In this document: piece after piece, positions 36,701 to 47,993 of the stretch
Layout of the letters: each line of letters begins with the position of its first letter
How positions within the stretch are numbered: position 1 is the first letter of the stretch
Assembly (NCBI GenBank): GCA_028583605.1
Contig: CM053333.1
Location: 14,364,638-14,428,637 of the forward strand
Origin: Dastarcus helophoroides
Lineage: Eukaryota > Arthropoda > Insecta > Coleoptera > Bothrideridae
Length of the DNA: 64,000 nt
Direction: 5' to 3'
Notes under the pieces: generated by a model
What the model was told of the DNA's origin: nothing
Seen by the model: only the letters and a program-made list of their open reading frames with translations
The model's database searches: none
Position numbers and translations under genes: made by a program

Positions 36701-37032
36701 TGAGAATATAAAAGAAATAGTTTAAAAAATCAACCAAGAAAGATGAAAAAAAGAAAGATCTGTACATAAAAAGGTAATATTTGAACCAGGAAATGAGCTA
36801 CAGTTTAAAAGCGTAAAAATTCAAAAAGATCAAAAATAAAGGAACGATATGAGGCAGTACGAGTATTTAAGAGAGAAGAGGACCGAAAATTTAAGAAACA
36901 GATAGAGGGACAAGGAAAGAGTTAAAAAGAAAACGAGTACGTAATTGAAAATAAAACGAGAAGAGATTTGACAAAATAAGAAAGGGAGGTTATACCTGAA
37001 ACAGAAAATAAACAAGGCTTTAAAGCTTAAAA

Positions 37033-37150
37033 GAAGAGAGAGAGAAGAGAGAGAGAAGAGAGAGAGAAGAGAGAGAGAAGAGAGAGAGAAGAGAGAGAGA
37101 AGAGAGAGAGAAGAGAGAGAGAAGAGAGAGAGAAGAGAGAGAGAGATAGA
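37033..37150. repeat. GA-rich minisatellite, 11-bp unit
   Basis: About ten tandem copies of an 11-bp unit AGAGAGAGAAG followed by a short G run. The minus-strand Ser/Leu-rich frame across it is not a gene. Confidence 0.95.
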
Positions 37151-37739
37151 GAGGGGGGGGGGCGAGTTCAGAAAAAATTGAAAGAAAGTTTGAGTGAATA
37201 GAAACAAAGAATCAAGAAACAAAAAGCTAGGAAAAAAATAGAGGAAAGATTTGAAGAAAATAAAATAACAGGAAAAGTTTGAAAAAGAGAACGAGGAAAG
37301 AATTAAAACAAAAGAATAAAATATTTACAGGGAAAAAACAGCATGATTAAAACAGAAAAATATTAAAAGTTTGAGAGAGAAAAAACTATTAGAAGCTTTA
37401 AAAGAGAAAAATATTTTAGAAAGAAAAAGCAAAAAATTGAGGAGGAAAGACCTGAATAATTTAAGGCAGAAAGCGAAGGAAAACTGTAGAAGAAAAAAGA
37501 GCAAATATTAAATAACGAAAAAGAGAGACTAAATGAAGAAAGAAAAAATTGTAATATTTATAACAGAAAACGAGAAAGAGTTTGAGAGAGGAAAGTAAAA
37601 ATATTTCAGAAAGGTAAAGTAGAAAAATTCACAATGAAAAATAGGACGGATTTGAGACAGAAAACAGAGGTATATTTGATGTAGAAATGTTTAGCAAAAC
37701 TGAGATGAGGGAAAAAAGGCCATTTCTTGCAAATTTGGA

Positions 37740-39290
37740 GATGTATCATTATGACTACTGAACCAAAAATGTTTAATCCACTCGCAAAGGGTATCCCCAT
37801 TATGCCTTCAACGCACTGCGAGTAGGATGCAAAAACAAGGATAGATGGCGATGAACCGCCGTCTTAAACAAGGATAGGTTGTAATTTTTGGGGAAAATTC
37901 TTTTCGGTAACGAGTTCCATAGCTTGGAAATTCTATAGAAAAAAGAGTCTCCGTAGACAGAAGTCCTCACTGTGTCAACCTGGACCGCACAGGAATTTGC
38001 TGTCTGCGACTGTCTTGTATGCCTCAAGAATCTTGCCCTTAGGGGGATCAATCCTATTAGTTCCTACGAGCATCTTCCATGATAGTACTTGTAGAAAAGA
38101 GACAAATCATTAACCATCCGCCTGTGCCCTAGTGTTTCGAGAGAATCGGTCAAACTCTCGTCATTAGATCGTCCCAAGAGAAGTTAGTGCTCGCATTCAC
38201 TTCTAGGATAGTCAGATTAGATCCCATCGGGAGGATTTTACCGTCCATTAGTATGTTGCATTATCCTTTGATGTTTTTTTAGAGAAAACCGCGGCCATAT
38301 TTTTGAAGCGCTGAAGTCGACCAAATTTTTCTTACCCCATTTCAGAATGATTTCGAGATCCCGATTAATCTTCTGTATCTGCTATTCCCTTAGTCGACCT
38401 GAAGCAGCGACGGCTAATGTTTTATTCTTCATGGTAGACCCTTATTGACCGGAAATATTATGTTTTTTTCAATTTATTTAACATTTCTTCGGCCCAGTTT
38501 GGAAATATTTAAAATTGTCAACAAACCATAAAAAAATTTAAATATTTCCAAGCTGGGCCGAAGAAATGGTAAATAAATTGAAAAAAACAGGCTAATGTTT
38601 TGTCGGAGAAAAAAGATGACACCAGGCTACTATCATCTGCGTATCTGTATATAGGATTGGAAGTTGAAGCTAAGAGATCGTTTGTGTGTAACAGAAACAG
38701 GGTAGGAGACAAGGCAGACCCTTGAGGCATTCCTGCATTAATCGCAAATGTCTCGGATGAGATGCCATCGATGATGTCCTGAAGAGATCTATCAGCGAGA
38801 TAATAAGATGTTAATTTGGTAAGAAGAGATCGATGCCAAACTCTGTTGAAGGCCTTCGATATATACAATGCCACACTAGCCTCACCATGTATTTCCATAG
38901 CTGAGTTACAGATATGAGTGACATATGCCAGTAGATCGTAAGTCGAGCGTTGTTGTCTAAGACCCTATTGCCTGTCCTAGATGTTTCTATTCTCCTCCAG
39001 ATATTTGAGAATCTCGATGTTGATAACCTTTTCTATCACTTTAGATGTAACTGATAGCAAAGATATAGGACGACAATTTTTAGCCAGATTTCTTGTTTCC
39101 TTTTTAGGGATAAGTTGCACCCTAGCAGATTTCCAAATGTAAGGGAATACACCCTTGCTGTAAGAGAGTGTGAACAATTTGCTTAGGACATAAGTCAACT
39201 CTGGGGCACACTTCTTAAAAACAATAGCGGGGGTACCATCAAGGCCAGAAGCTTACGCGATATGTTCATTAAAATTTGATTTTTCTGTGC
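37740..39290 (-). pseudogene. CR1/Jockey-like LINE fragment, split by a foldback insertion
   Basis: Minus-strand reverse transcriptase pieces in order: NCRPISLLSVTSKVIEK (39085-39035 region), KAFNRVWH (D of motif A changed to N), GMPQGSALSPTLFLLH, and YADDSSL (catalytic box intact) near 38655. After a 165-bp insertion the frame resumes (QKINRDLEIILKWGKKN, about 38375-38325). The C-terminal tail LWNSLPKRIFPKNYNL, with its stop at 37800, is typical of this group of insect LINEs. Several stops and frameshifts. The 5' half, with the endonuclease, is absent. Confidence 0.85.
38412..38600. mobile_element. 165-bp foldback insertion inside the LINE
   Basis: Insert 38424-38588 is bounded by the exact 12-bp direct repeat GGCTAATGTTTT (38412-38423, 38589-38600). 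Arms 38462-38513 and about 38537-38587 are inverse with about two mismatches (TTTCTTCGGCCCAG / CTGGGCCGAAGAAA) around a loop of about 22 nt. About 38 bp on the left are not part of the hairpin. Removing it restores the LINE frame. Confidence 0.85.
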
Positions 39291-39539
39291 AACAAACTAA
39301 TCGCTCTTTAATAAAAAAAATGTAATCTTTAATTGGCGATGTATGTGCCTGTGCCAAATTCCAGATTCCTGGGTTATATAGTTTTTGAGAAAAACCTCTG
39401 TGATAGAAACTAACAAAAAGAAGGAAATATTTTAAAATTTAGGAGGAAAGATTTGAAATATAAAAGGAATAAGAGCTTGAGAGGGGACAAAGGAAATGTT
39501 TCAAAGATATAAAACAAGACGGAAAAGTAGAGAAGGAAA

Positions 39540-39875
39540 TCTTCTTCTTCTTGGATTCAGCCTCCTCGGAGGTTGCTGATCATCATGGCTATTTGAACCT
39601 TGGAGATGACTGTGCGAAACAACTCAGCGGATGAGAGGCCAAACCAATCACGAAGGTTTCATAACCATGAAATTCTGCGGCGACCAACGCTTCTTCGCCC
39701 TACAATTTTTCCTTGCATGATGAGTTGCAGGATTTCATATTTGGGGTTAAGCGAGATGTGTCTCAGAAACTCCAGTTTTCTCTTTTTAATGGTAAATAGG
39801 ACTTCTGGTTCTTTGTCCATTCTCTCCAAGACCTGTTCGTTTGTCACTTGGTCAACCCACGGGATTTTTAACAGC
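39540..39875 (-). pseudogene. RTE-like LINE 3' end
   Basis: Minus strand encodes KKRKLEFLRHISLNPKYEI, GRRSVGRRRISWL, then after a frameshift RDWFGLSSAELF and ISKVQIAMMISNLRGG with a stop. This is the C-terminus found in insect endonuclease-reverse-transcriptase elements of RTE-like type. It ends in an AAGAAGAAG tail at 39540-39550. Only the last 110 or so residues remain. Confidence 0.75.
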
Positions 39876-40019
39876 GAAAAGAGAAAAAAATAGAGAAACT
39901 AATTAACAACGAAAAAGAGGAACAATCTGAATGAACGAAGGAAGAGAAAACAGAAATATTTGATAAACAATGGGAAACAAAGTTGAAACAAAAAACGGAG
40001 GAATGTATTATGCAGAAAT

Positions 40020-40565
40020 GTATTATAATTATTATTATTATTCCTATGGGGTCGGCTATCCTTGCAACACTAAAGCTTTCAATTATTGTACCCCCCATAA
40101 TAGGCCCGTTCTTCTGAAGAATTCCAGAACCTCCTTTTTGGGTGTTTCCACCATTGTCTTTGGTTCAGTTAGAGCATTCCCAAAGCTGGAATGTCTATCC
40201 TTTGCTAGAGCCGGATATTCACATAATATGTGTAAAGGAGTTTCTTCCTCTCCACACATTCTACAAGTAGAATTTTCTTTTACACCAATTGTTGTAAGAT
40301 GTTTCATTAGGGCATAGTGTCCCGTAAATAATCCAACTGTCCACCTGAGCTGATTTTTGCTTAACTGTAATAGTTCTCTGGCTCCCTTTTCTGATGGTCC
40401 TGCAGACCGTTGACACCCTCCAGTGAGTGCTGTGTTCTTTCCTTAGTAGTTCCTTTATTACCTCTTTTGCCGCTTTGTAAGCAAGCGGACAAGTAGGTTC
40501 TGGTCCTACTAAAAGAAACTCGGCTCCCCCTTTGGCTAGAACGCCATGCGCGAAATGTATAACAA
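40020..40565 (-). pseudogene. I-like LINE 3' end
   Basis: Minus strand encodes the end of the RNase H region (PLAYKAAKEVIKELLRKEHS, at about 40490-40430), a frameshift, then NQLRWTVGLFTGHYAL and CRMCGEEETPLHILCEYPAL (CCHC-like), and TPKKEVLEFFRRTGLLWG with a stop at about 40083. It ends in a TAA-repeat tail at 40021-40048, as I-type elements do. It belongs to a different subfamily from the copy at 28450. Confidence 0.82.
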
Positions 40566-41665
40566 AAAAGAGAGCAATTTAAAAACAACGAAGAAAAGAT
40601 ACACAGAGAAAGGCATGGAATAACAAGATAAATGATTTAAAATGTAAAACTAGTAAAAGTTTGACACAAGAAAGAAGAAAAGATTTCAGAAAAATAGCGG
40701 AAAAATTTATAATGAAAATATTTGAGGCAGAAACAAGGAAAAGTTTTCAACGGAAAAAAGCAGAATTATTGAAAAAGAAAAATCGGAAGGATTTGAAACA
40801 GAAAACGAAGGGAAACTTGAAAGAGAAAAGATTTAATAATGAAAAGAGGAAACAATTTGAATAAATAATTCATAACCTATGTTTAATAATAAATGCTCAA
40901 TATTCATAAATGAATCTGAAAATTCCACGATGAAATTTCTATTCTTAAATAGATATGAGTTATAAATATTAAACAATTTCACAAGTAAGGATTAAAAATA
41001 TCAATTTGAATGAAAACGAGGAGAGAAAAACCGAAACAGATTTTTATAAACAAGCGGATATGTCTGAAAAAAATTGGCAACATTTAAAATACAAAACGAA
41101 GAAAAGTTTGAGGAGGAAGAAAGATTTCAAAAACATAAGCAGAAAAGCACAAAAAGGACCAGTGTTAGAAAGCGAAGGGAAATTTAAGGAAGTTATGGTG
41201 CGAAAATTTAACGCAGAGAAACATGAACGATTTAAATAAAAACGAGGAAAATTTGAAAAAAATGAAATAAAATTTGAAGAAGCGGTACAAATTTGGAAAA
41301 AAAATTGAAGTATCAGATTAAAAACGGCGAAAAAGTAAAAGAAATTGAATAAAATTAATCAAAGCACAAGAGAAACAATTTAAATGAAAAACGAGGAAAA
41401 ATATGGAAAGAAACGAGAAAAAAATTGAAAAACAAACCAAAAACACTAAAAAAAAATTAAAAGAAAAATTTGAACGATCCGGTCAGAAAACGAAGGAAAA
41501 TGAGACATAAAGCAAAAAAGAAAAGAAAAAGAAAAATGATTTTAATGAAAAATGAGAAAAAGTTTGAAAACAGAAATGAAGACCTTTTTGAAAAAGAGGA
41601 AGGATTTGAAAAAAGGGAGGTTGGATTTGAAACAGAAAACGATCAAAAGGTCTCTTAGCTGCAAT

Positions 41666-42834
41666 GAAGTTTTTCGTTTACAAAAAAGTAATGGATGGTA
41701 ATTTACGACTTATTGCAATTTTGTAATATCGAAGACAGTAAAAACTAATTGTATTGTGTTGAATGTCGAACTAAAAGAAAAATTTTCACGCAAATGTGAC
41801 ATAAATGTGGGGTAGATAGAAGATATAGCATAAAATTGTTGGATTTGTCCTTCATACTATAACTTCATAATGACTAACTTATCTGTAAATCTAATTGCTT
41901 CACGTACACGCTACGTATCAAAAAAGTAAAATATATTTTTATATTGGTCATTATTTTTATTTACATTCATTTCACTATCTTTAATTATGCTCGGCATGGG
42001 AAACATTTGGAAAATCGGTGGATAGCGGTTTGATTCTTGAAGGTAATAATTTAGTAATCAATACTGACCAGCGTGTTCCTGAAGTGTAGACTGGAAACAC
42101 CTTAATGCTTATGTCGCAAGTTTCCTTCATTTTTCCCGCCTCCTTCATACAATTTTCATGCAATGCGTGTGAAACATTAGGGCCGGAAATTACTATTTCC
42201 TAAACCAATTAGGCGCTTCCTTTTTGCGGAAAACCCCAAGATTTTTCAACTTAATTATAAGTCACTAAATCAACACTTACCATTAAATCTCATACATTGT
42301 ACCTCTTTTTAAATCATTGAAAACGAATAACCAAGAAATGAGATAAGACTTTGTAAAATATTAACGTAGGGGTAAACCAAAATATTCCAAACAAAACTGT
42401 TGTTCTGTTGATACATCCGTCATTGTTAGGTGTCCAATCAATATAAATAAAAATGAAACGTGTTGGGCAAGATTTTCTTAACGTTTAAAAATCCGCTTGC
42501 CAAAACTCGCTTCCAAATATAAAATATTCGTCCTACACAAATTCCCTTAAATTCTTAGTGTGACACTTCTCATTTCTAATTATATTTATGCAATACAATA
42601 ATTTATATTCACGCCAAATCCCATCTATTAATATGTTGTGAAAACAAAACTCAGTTTTAGCGATGTTGTACTTTGGTCAGATTTTGAAAAAAAAGTGGAA
42701 CATCTAATTTTATTTTGATATATTTAACCAATTAATCTGCAGCTGTTTAATTTAATTTAACGTGCTACAAAATTAGTAAACCGCGTAACAGAAAAACAAA
42801 TCTTAACTAAAGAGAAACTGTAATCTCCAAACAG
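41666..42834. other. Gene-free stretch downstream of the secreted-protein gene
   Basis: Probably 3' flank of the gene on the minus strand. A 60-residue minus-strand frame at 41981-42163 (with NCMKEAGKMKETC) has no supported start or splice sites. Confidence 0.4.
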
Positions 42835-43019
42835 TTATGCATCAGCAATTCTTCCTCTTAGATAATGAGGTTCAAAACCAACTATATCGTGCACTTTCTG
42901 GACTATAGCGTTTCGGGTAGCTTCATGGGTGTACCAATCGTTATATGGAACTTCTTGGTATCTCAAGGGGGGCGCATACGTTATACTGATATCTTCATTC
43001 CCATTCGATGGACCATATC
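42835..43019 (-). CDS. Secreted charged protein, coding exon 3 (C-terminus)
   Basis: Begins after TTTTTTAG (AG at 43021-43020) in phase 1 and completes the Gly codon split at 46667. It encodes YGPSNGNEDISITYAPPLRY and ends FEPHYLRGRIADA before a TAA at 42837-42835. The tail has a compact, non-repetitive composition, unlike the rest of the protein, and could be a folded or protein-binding end. I do not recognise the family. Frame and phase agree with exon 2, and the total length 37+1002+185 is divisible by three. Confidence 0.78.
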
Positions 43020-44289
43020 CTAAAAAATTTGACATAAAAGATTACATGGTTCGATTTTAGCCACTGAATGTATCTCAGTTTGCCTAGATCCAAATCGTTC
43101 GCTTTTCTATAGGTCTTCCAAAAATAAAAGAACATTGGAAGTCTAACCTCAGACCATCGCTCAGTTGCTTCAGCGATCGACTGTAGCTACTTAATTACTT
43201 CTACGAGAATGATATTTTGGAATCTTGATAATAAAACGATGACTAGAAACTTCTCGGACAAAATAGATTTTCCTGTTCAGAAAATTGGAATAAAATTACT
43301 TTAAACTATCGTTTAATTGAATCAGCGATAGGTTGTGGTCATTGATATATTTAAAATAAATTGACGTTTTAGACTTTAGAAAACGGAATGACAGTTGGAA
43401 AGTTCTAGCATAAAGGAAGTATTCCCTGATGAGAAAACTGGAACTCAATTACCTCAGTTGTCACCGAATTAATTAAACGATGGTTACAGAGGTAATTAAA
43501 AAATAGGCTGAAGTAATTGCTATCCTAGGAAATTGAAATATGTTCTCAACGTTTTTAGTGTCACGGCTCCCCATACGAGAAAAATCTTTTTTAGTGTCAC
43601 GAACTCCTGAAAACCACACTGATTAATTATTTTAAACAATGTTGGCTATTAATTTATGTTATTTAATTTGTTATTAACTGACAATTCAATGTTTATTTTT
43701 TTATTTTGAAAGTGGTCTTATTTTTTGGATAGATTGCGACCCTTAGATCAAGAAACAATGCTTGGGCAAAGAAAAGATAAACTAAGAAGCGGAACTGTTA
43801 GGTGTCCTGATTTTATATTATATTTGTCCCACGACCCCCTTGACTCTTGAACGGGATACAAAATGATCGGATTTTTTAGAATTTTGATAATTCAAGCATA
43901 AATAAATCATTGCTAAAGGTATGATTTCTGTCAAATTTTAGAAAGCAAATTTATAGTTTTAAGTAATCTGCTTTCTACAGCATCTAGTAAATCTTATTTA
44001 AGATTCTTTATCCTAGATGGCGATTGTATCGTTTTTGCGTTTTTTTTTTCAATTTCATGTTTAGATGTTACTTCCCTGTCCTTAGGTTAGGTATTTATTT
44101 TGGTAAGCCCTTATATTTTGTATTGGTTGTTTATATTCTTTTACATTCTTTGTGATAATACCTGTATAGTATAGAAACTATAGAATTCTTTTCAACTTTT
44201 ATCTTAGAATGTTGTTAATAAATTACATCACCTTACCGTTAGCAAGCCCGGTTTAGAAAATGTTTACATTATTATTTAAATAAATGAAA

Positions 44290-45430
44290 TATTTGTTTTT
44301 TCATTTTTTTAACGCACGACAGATATTTAAAAATTCTTAAAAATTCATTCCACGATATCCAGCAAAAAAATAGGTTAGAAATTACAAGTAAAGTTAAAAA
44401 TTTTGAGTTTAAGTCGAAATAAATTAGAAAAAATTAAAATTAAAAAATCTAGACTTACAGTTTTTTTCAGTTATTAGTTTTCGAAATTTTGAGCTTAGAC
44501 ACAACTTTTGTCGAACTTAAGAATTAAGTACTTCTTGCAATTTCTTATTTCCTAGATTTATTCGTGTTTAAGTTTGAAATTTCAACCCTTTTCTTAAAAC
44601 TCGACTTTTTCCAAAATTTCGATATGAAAAATTTGAATCCCCTTTGAAATTTTAAATAAAAATTTTGAAAAAATGCAGAAAATTCCATATTTCAAATAGA
44701 AATGTTGACTTTAAATTCAAAACCGGCATTTACTTCCAAAATTTCGTAAAACTTTCCATGTTAAGGTGAACGTTTTTTACTTTTTGCGCAAAAATTTTGA
44801 TATTTATTTGAAATCTAAAATTTTTCTAGAAATGGTTAGTAAATTTTTTTCGACATTTTGTCTTGAATTTCAGAATTCCCGCCTTTGCTCAATTTTGAGG
44901 TTAGATACTAATTTTTTTAAGTTTTGAGTTATTTCTTGCAATTTCTACTTCTTTCTCAGATCTTTTAATTTGAATTTAATGTTTTAAATTTTTCCCTAAA
45001 TTTCAAGATTCTCTACTACCACTTATTTTACTATTTTTTTAATTTCAAATATTAACTCAAAATTAAAAGAAAAATCCAAATGTTAAAGTTAATGTCGAAA
45101 TTTTAAGAAAAAATACAACATTTCAAGAAAAAAACTATCGACCTTTTTTTTAAAATTTGGAGTTTACAGTCAAATTTTTTCCATAGGTGATCGGTTATTT
45201 TTTAAAACAAACTTCCCAGTAACAATTTGAAATGTTACTTTTTTTACCCAAAATTTCGCCCTTTTAGGTAATTTCGATCTTAATCTGAAATTTTCGACAT
45301 TAATTTGAAAACTTCGAGATTTTTCTCGGAACGAGTTTTAAGCCAATATTTTGAAAAATAATAAAATTTAAAAGAGAAATTTCAACTGAAAATTTGAACT
45401 TTAATCTCAAAATTACCACTAGGCCTTTTT
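44290..45430. repeat. Degenerate AT-rich repeat block (intronic)
   Basis: Common TTTCGAC / GTCGAAA repeat in mixed orientation inside intron 2. Confidence 0.6.
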
Positions 45431-45829
45431 AAATAACACATAATCAGTGAAATTTACGAAAATGAGGAAAAAAGACATAATATTTGATAATTATTTAAAT
45501 TTAACAGTTGAACAAAGGTAATTTGGATATTTTTGGGTGCGTCTTCTTGAATTCTCACCATTTGAATCTCGAGTATTTGAAGATCTGCCTTGTTGGTTAA
45601 ATTAAAACAATAATTGGAATTATTACGTGTTTTAGTATCGAACAATATAAGGGAAAGAAATCTGAAGTAAAGTTAATTAATACTTTATGAGTGTTTAAGA
45701 TGAAAAAAATCTTTGTTTCTCCTTATGTATTTTTCTGCAAAGCGATTAGCGGTACAATTTTCAAGGTAAATTTAAGAAAGTATCTTGTCTCCTGGAACCA
45801 AGAAAGATTAAAACACACAACAAAGGTTG

Positions 45830-45870
45830 CTCTAATGCGTTTCGACAGCCAAGCTGTCATCTTCAGAGAG
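45830..45870 (-). ncRNA. Hammerhead-like ribozyme module (copy E, left arm)
   Basis: Minus strand: CTCT, intact CTGAAGA, T, perfect GACAGC/TTG/GCTGTC stem II, GAAAC, GCATT, AGAG. All boxes are intact, but stem III loses one of its two pairs (G to A). Confidence 0.5.
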
Positions 45871-46266
45871 AAACTAACATCTTCGTGCATGCGCATCCAA
45901 TCATACACGTCGTTGTGTCACAATTCCTTATCTATCGACCTTAACTATTTTGAACAGAGATGAATGGCCTAAAGGCCTAACGCAACCATTCATAAGGTTG
46001 TTTTCAGCCTTATGGACGGCTAAGCTTTCACATGCATTTAACATATCATTCTTATTAACTACTTTTAACAATTTAATATTATTATCTATACTGTGATCTA
46101 ATTCAAAGGCCGGTCGAGCCACACTTGACTTCTCAGTTCTTCCGTACTTTAAATGAGCCAAATGCTCCTTCAGTCGGATTTTAAGAGATCGTCTAGTTTG
46201 CCCGACATACTCTTGAGGACAAATTCTAAGTATATAAGGGTTAATTTTACGATTAGATGTTAGTTT

Positions 46267-46307
46267 CTCTCTGAAGATGAAAGCTTGGCCGTCGAAACGC
46301 GTTAGAG
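46267..46307 (+). ncRNA. Hammerhead-like ribozyme module (copy E, right arm)
   Basis: CTCT, CTGAAGA, T, GAAAGC/TTG/GCCGTC (two mismatches), GAAAC, GCGTT, AGAG. Confidence 0.4.
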
Positions 46308-46666
46308 TAATTTTTGTTGTGTGTTTTAATCTTTCTTGGTGTTAGGGGACAAGTTCTGTATTTCAATTTTTGAAGATAACCAAGGACCAGTCCGTTTCAT
46401 CACAAGAAAGTATCTGTTTTAATTTAAAAAGAGGGTCAAAAAATTAATACTCTGTATATATGTATAATTTAAAGCAATAATCTCTTAAACATATTTGAAA
46501 TTTTTGTGGTTTGACCTGATATAAAACTATTTTAGGTTATCGCGGAACATCTTACAAAATTCCTGAAACCCACTGAGGATATAACGCGACCCAAACATAT
46601 GTATAGGAAACCGATTAAAACCAACCAGTAACACATTGTAAAAGAAGAAATAATTTGTTGGCTTAC

Positions 46667-47668
46667 CATTGCCAGTAGGTGATGTATTATTTGAGCTAGC
46701 AGGTGTAGTAGTTGCAGTTGCAACTGTAGTTGTCGAGGTCAAATCAGTTGAGGCTCCAGTGGTACCTTCCGTAGTAACTTGCTGCCGTGGTTTTATATCT
46801 ATAACTTCAGTATTAGCCTTTTGTTCTTCACTGCTCCTCTCGTCGTCGTCGTCGTCGTCAAAAAAGTCATCCTCAAATTCACTGCTGAAATCTTCCTCTG
46901 AGCTAGGCTTCCTACGACCTTTATTCTTCTTTGGTTTGGACTTATGTCTGTTCTTTGTTTTGTTCTTGGTGGGCTTCCTCCTTCGTTTAAAGGGTTTGGT
47001 TGTGAAATCATAATCTTCCTCGTAATCGGAGTCATAATCATCATAGTAAGTGTCATCTAAATTTTGTACTGGTGGTCTTCGAATAGGTCTATAGGGACGA
47101 TTTTTCCTAACCGGATTATATCTGACTGGATAATCGTCGTAGTTATAATCGTAGTTATCGTAATAGGTAGGTTCTGTAGGTCTTCTTCTGACTGGGGCAG
47201 GGTTTCGATTGCCAAATCTATTCACTGGGCGTCTTGTGGTGTATCTCCTTTGTGGATATCGAGGGAGTTGTCGACGGACGTTCAAGCTGGATCCTGATGC
47301 TATCGGTTCAATTGCACTATTGGGTCTTTCTAAATTATTTAATAGTCCTGGCTGGTAATTAGTATCAAGAGGAGGATAATCATGGAAGTAAGGTATACTA
47401 GTAGTGGGTGATGGATAATGATAGCTGTGTTCGTAAGGGTTCTTAATTGGTTGCCAGTAAGAATGTAAGTGGTGCTCGTTGTTGTATTGTACATGATTTA
47501 TCGGCTTATTATAAGCACTCCACGCTGTCGGTTCATATGGGAGAAGATCCTGGGCCACATATCTCGCAAATGAATTAGTCAAAAGACTCGCCAGCAGGAG
47601 GGACATTAATGGACCATAAGTTCTCGGTTGACGTAAATTTGTCTGATTTTCAGCACGTAGCAAGATTG
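46667..47668 (-). CDS. Secreted charged protein, coding exon 2 (main exon)
   Basis: Starts after CATTTCAG (AG at 47670-47669) in phase 1 and ends in phase 1 before GTAAGC. It encodes about 334 residues: a hydrophobic LMSLLLASLLTNSFARYVA (likely signal peptide or signal anchor), a Tyr/Pro/His-rich segment, a basic RYPQRRYTTRRPVNRF region, a Tyr/Asp segment (YYDNYDYNYDDYPVRY), a Lys/Arg block (FKRRRKPTKNKTKNRHKSK), an acidic run (FEDDFFDDDDDDE) and a Thr/Ser-rich stretch. There is almost no Cys. Such alternating charge blocks fit an extracellular-matrix or disordered secreted protein, but no family is recognised. The internal ATG at the start of the hydrophobic segment is an alternative start. 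Confidence 0.8.
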
Positions 47669-47956
47669 CTGAAATGACGCAAAACTTTCTAAAGCGCCGA
47701 GAAAATACAGTTTTTTAATTAAGCTAAAAAGATTTCACTTTTCTAGGAGGACTAAAGACATACTATTACTTTAGTTTCCATATTAAAATAGGTTTGTGCT
47801 GCAAGTATAGTAATTAAAAAATAATCGTGTTATTCGGCTATTTGCCAATGCGGTGATAAAAGAGTGAAATCTTCTAAAAAGTTAGTCGTAGAACCAAGAT
47901 GCCATTCTCTAAGACTAACTAAAAATTTAAAAATATTGTTTAAAAAAGTTACTTAC
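47669..47956 (-). other. Intron 1 of the secreted-protein gene (288 bp)
   Basis: GTAAGT at 47956 and CATTTCAG ending at 47669. The in-frame stop between them rules out read-through as one exon. Confidence 0.65.
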
Positions 47957-47993
47957 GAATCTGGGTAACTTTTGTGCTATTTGATTGATACAT
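47957..47993 (-). CDS. Secreted charged protein, coding exon 1 (start)
   Basis: ATG at 47993-47991 opens 12 codons (MYQSNSTKVTQI) and one base before GTAAGT. Joined to exon 2 this gives a split Pro codon and keeps the frame to the final stop (407 residues in all). The hydrophobic segment then starts about 34 residues in, which is late for a classical signal peptide, so initiation at the exon-2 ATG remains possible. Confidence 0.55.

Larger units (their letters stand above)
36700..41665. repeat. Purine-rich degenerate repeat block hosting LINE fragments
   Basis: The plus strand is dominated by G and A: variants of GAAAAAGTTTGAAACAGAA, AAACGAGGAAA and similar. It differs from the TTTCGAC repeat, although both look like slipped short-period repeats. 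Three LINE 3' fragments lie inside (37740-39290, 39540-39875, 40020-40565). The open frames of Lys/Glu on the plus strand are translations of the repeat. Confidence 0.65.
45774..46415 (-). mobile_element. Penelope-like element fragment, copy E, with GIY-YIG end
   Basis: Element 45786-46403 is flanked by the exact 12-bp repeat AAGAAAGTATCT (45774-45785, 46404-46415). Between inverted terminal arms, each with a hammerhead-like module, the minus strand encodes the C-terminal GIY-YIG endonuclease of a Penelope-like element: CPQEYVGQTRRSLKIRLKEH (about 46220-46160), then RPAFELDHSIDNNIKLLKVV and LNACESLAVHKAENNLMNG, ending SLFKIVKVDR with a stop near 45928. The Y-V-G and R/E catalytic surroundings of the GIY-YIG fold are visible. 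The reverse transcriptase part is absent, so it is a 5'-truncated copy in the intron of the secreted-protein gene, coding strand parallel to the host gene. Confidence 0.88.
43020..46666 (-). other. Intron 2 of the secreted-protein gene (3,647 bp)
   Basis: GT at 46666-46665 (GTAAGC) and AG at 43021-43020. It contains AT-rich sequence, a small near-duplication around TTTTTAGTGTCACG (43553-43610), degenerate repeat (44290-45430) and the Penelope-like copy E. Confidence 0.75.

Noticed and set aside
36830..37222. 130-codon minus-strand frame rich in Ser/Leu
   Set aside because: It translates the AGAGAGAGAAG minisatellite and flanking purine-rich repeat.
40661..41658. Plus-strand Lys/Glu-rich frames
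   Set aside because: Composition and repetition match the purine-rich repeat block. No start context or domain.
41981..42210. Possible odorant-binding-protein-like exon (HENCMKEAGKMKETC)
   Set aside because: Only two Cys in a vaguely similar spacing, no signal peptide, and no supported splice sites. Similarity is too weak to call.
46669..47297. Plus-strand Ser- and Val-rich frames
   Set aside because: They are antisense to the secreted-protein main exon, as expected from its Asp/Lys/Arg codon runs.
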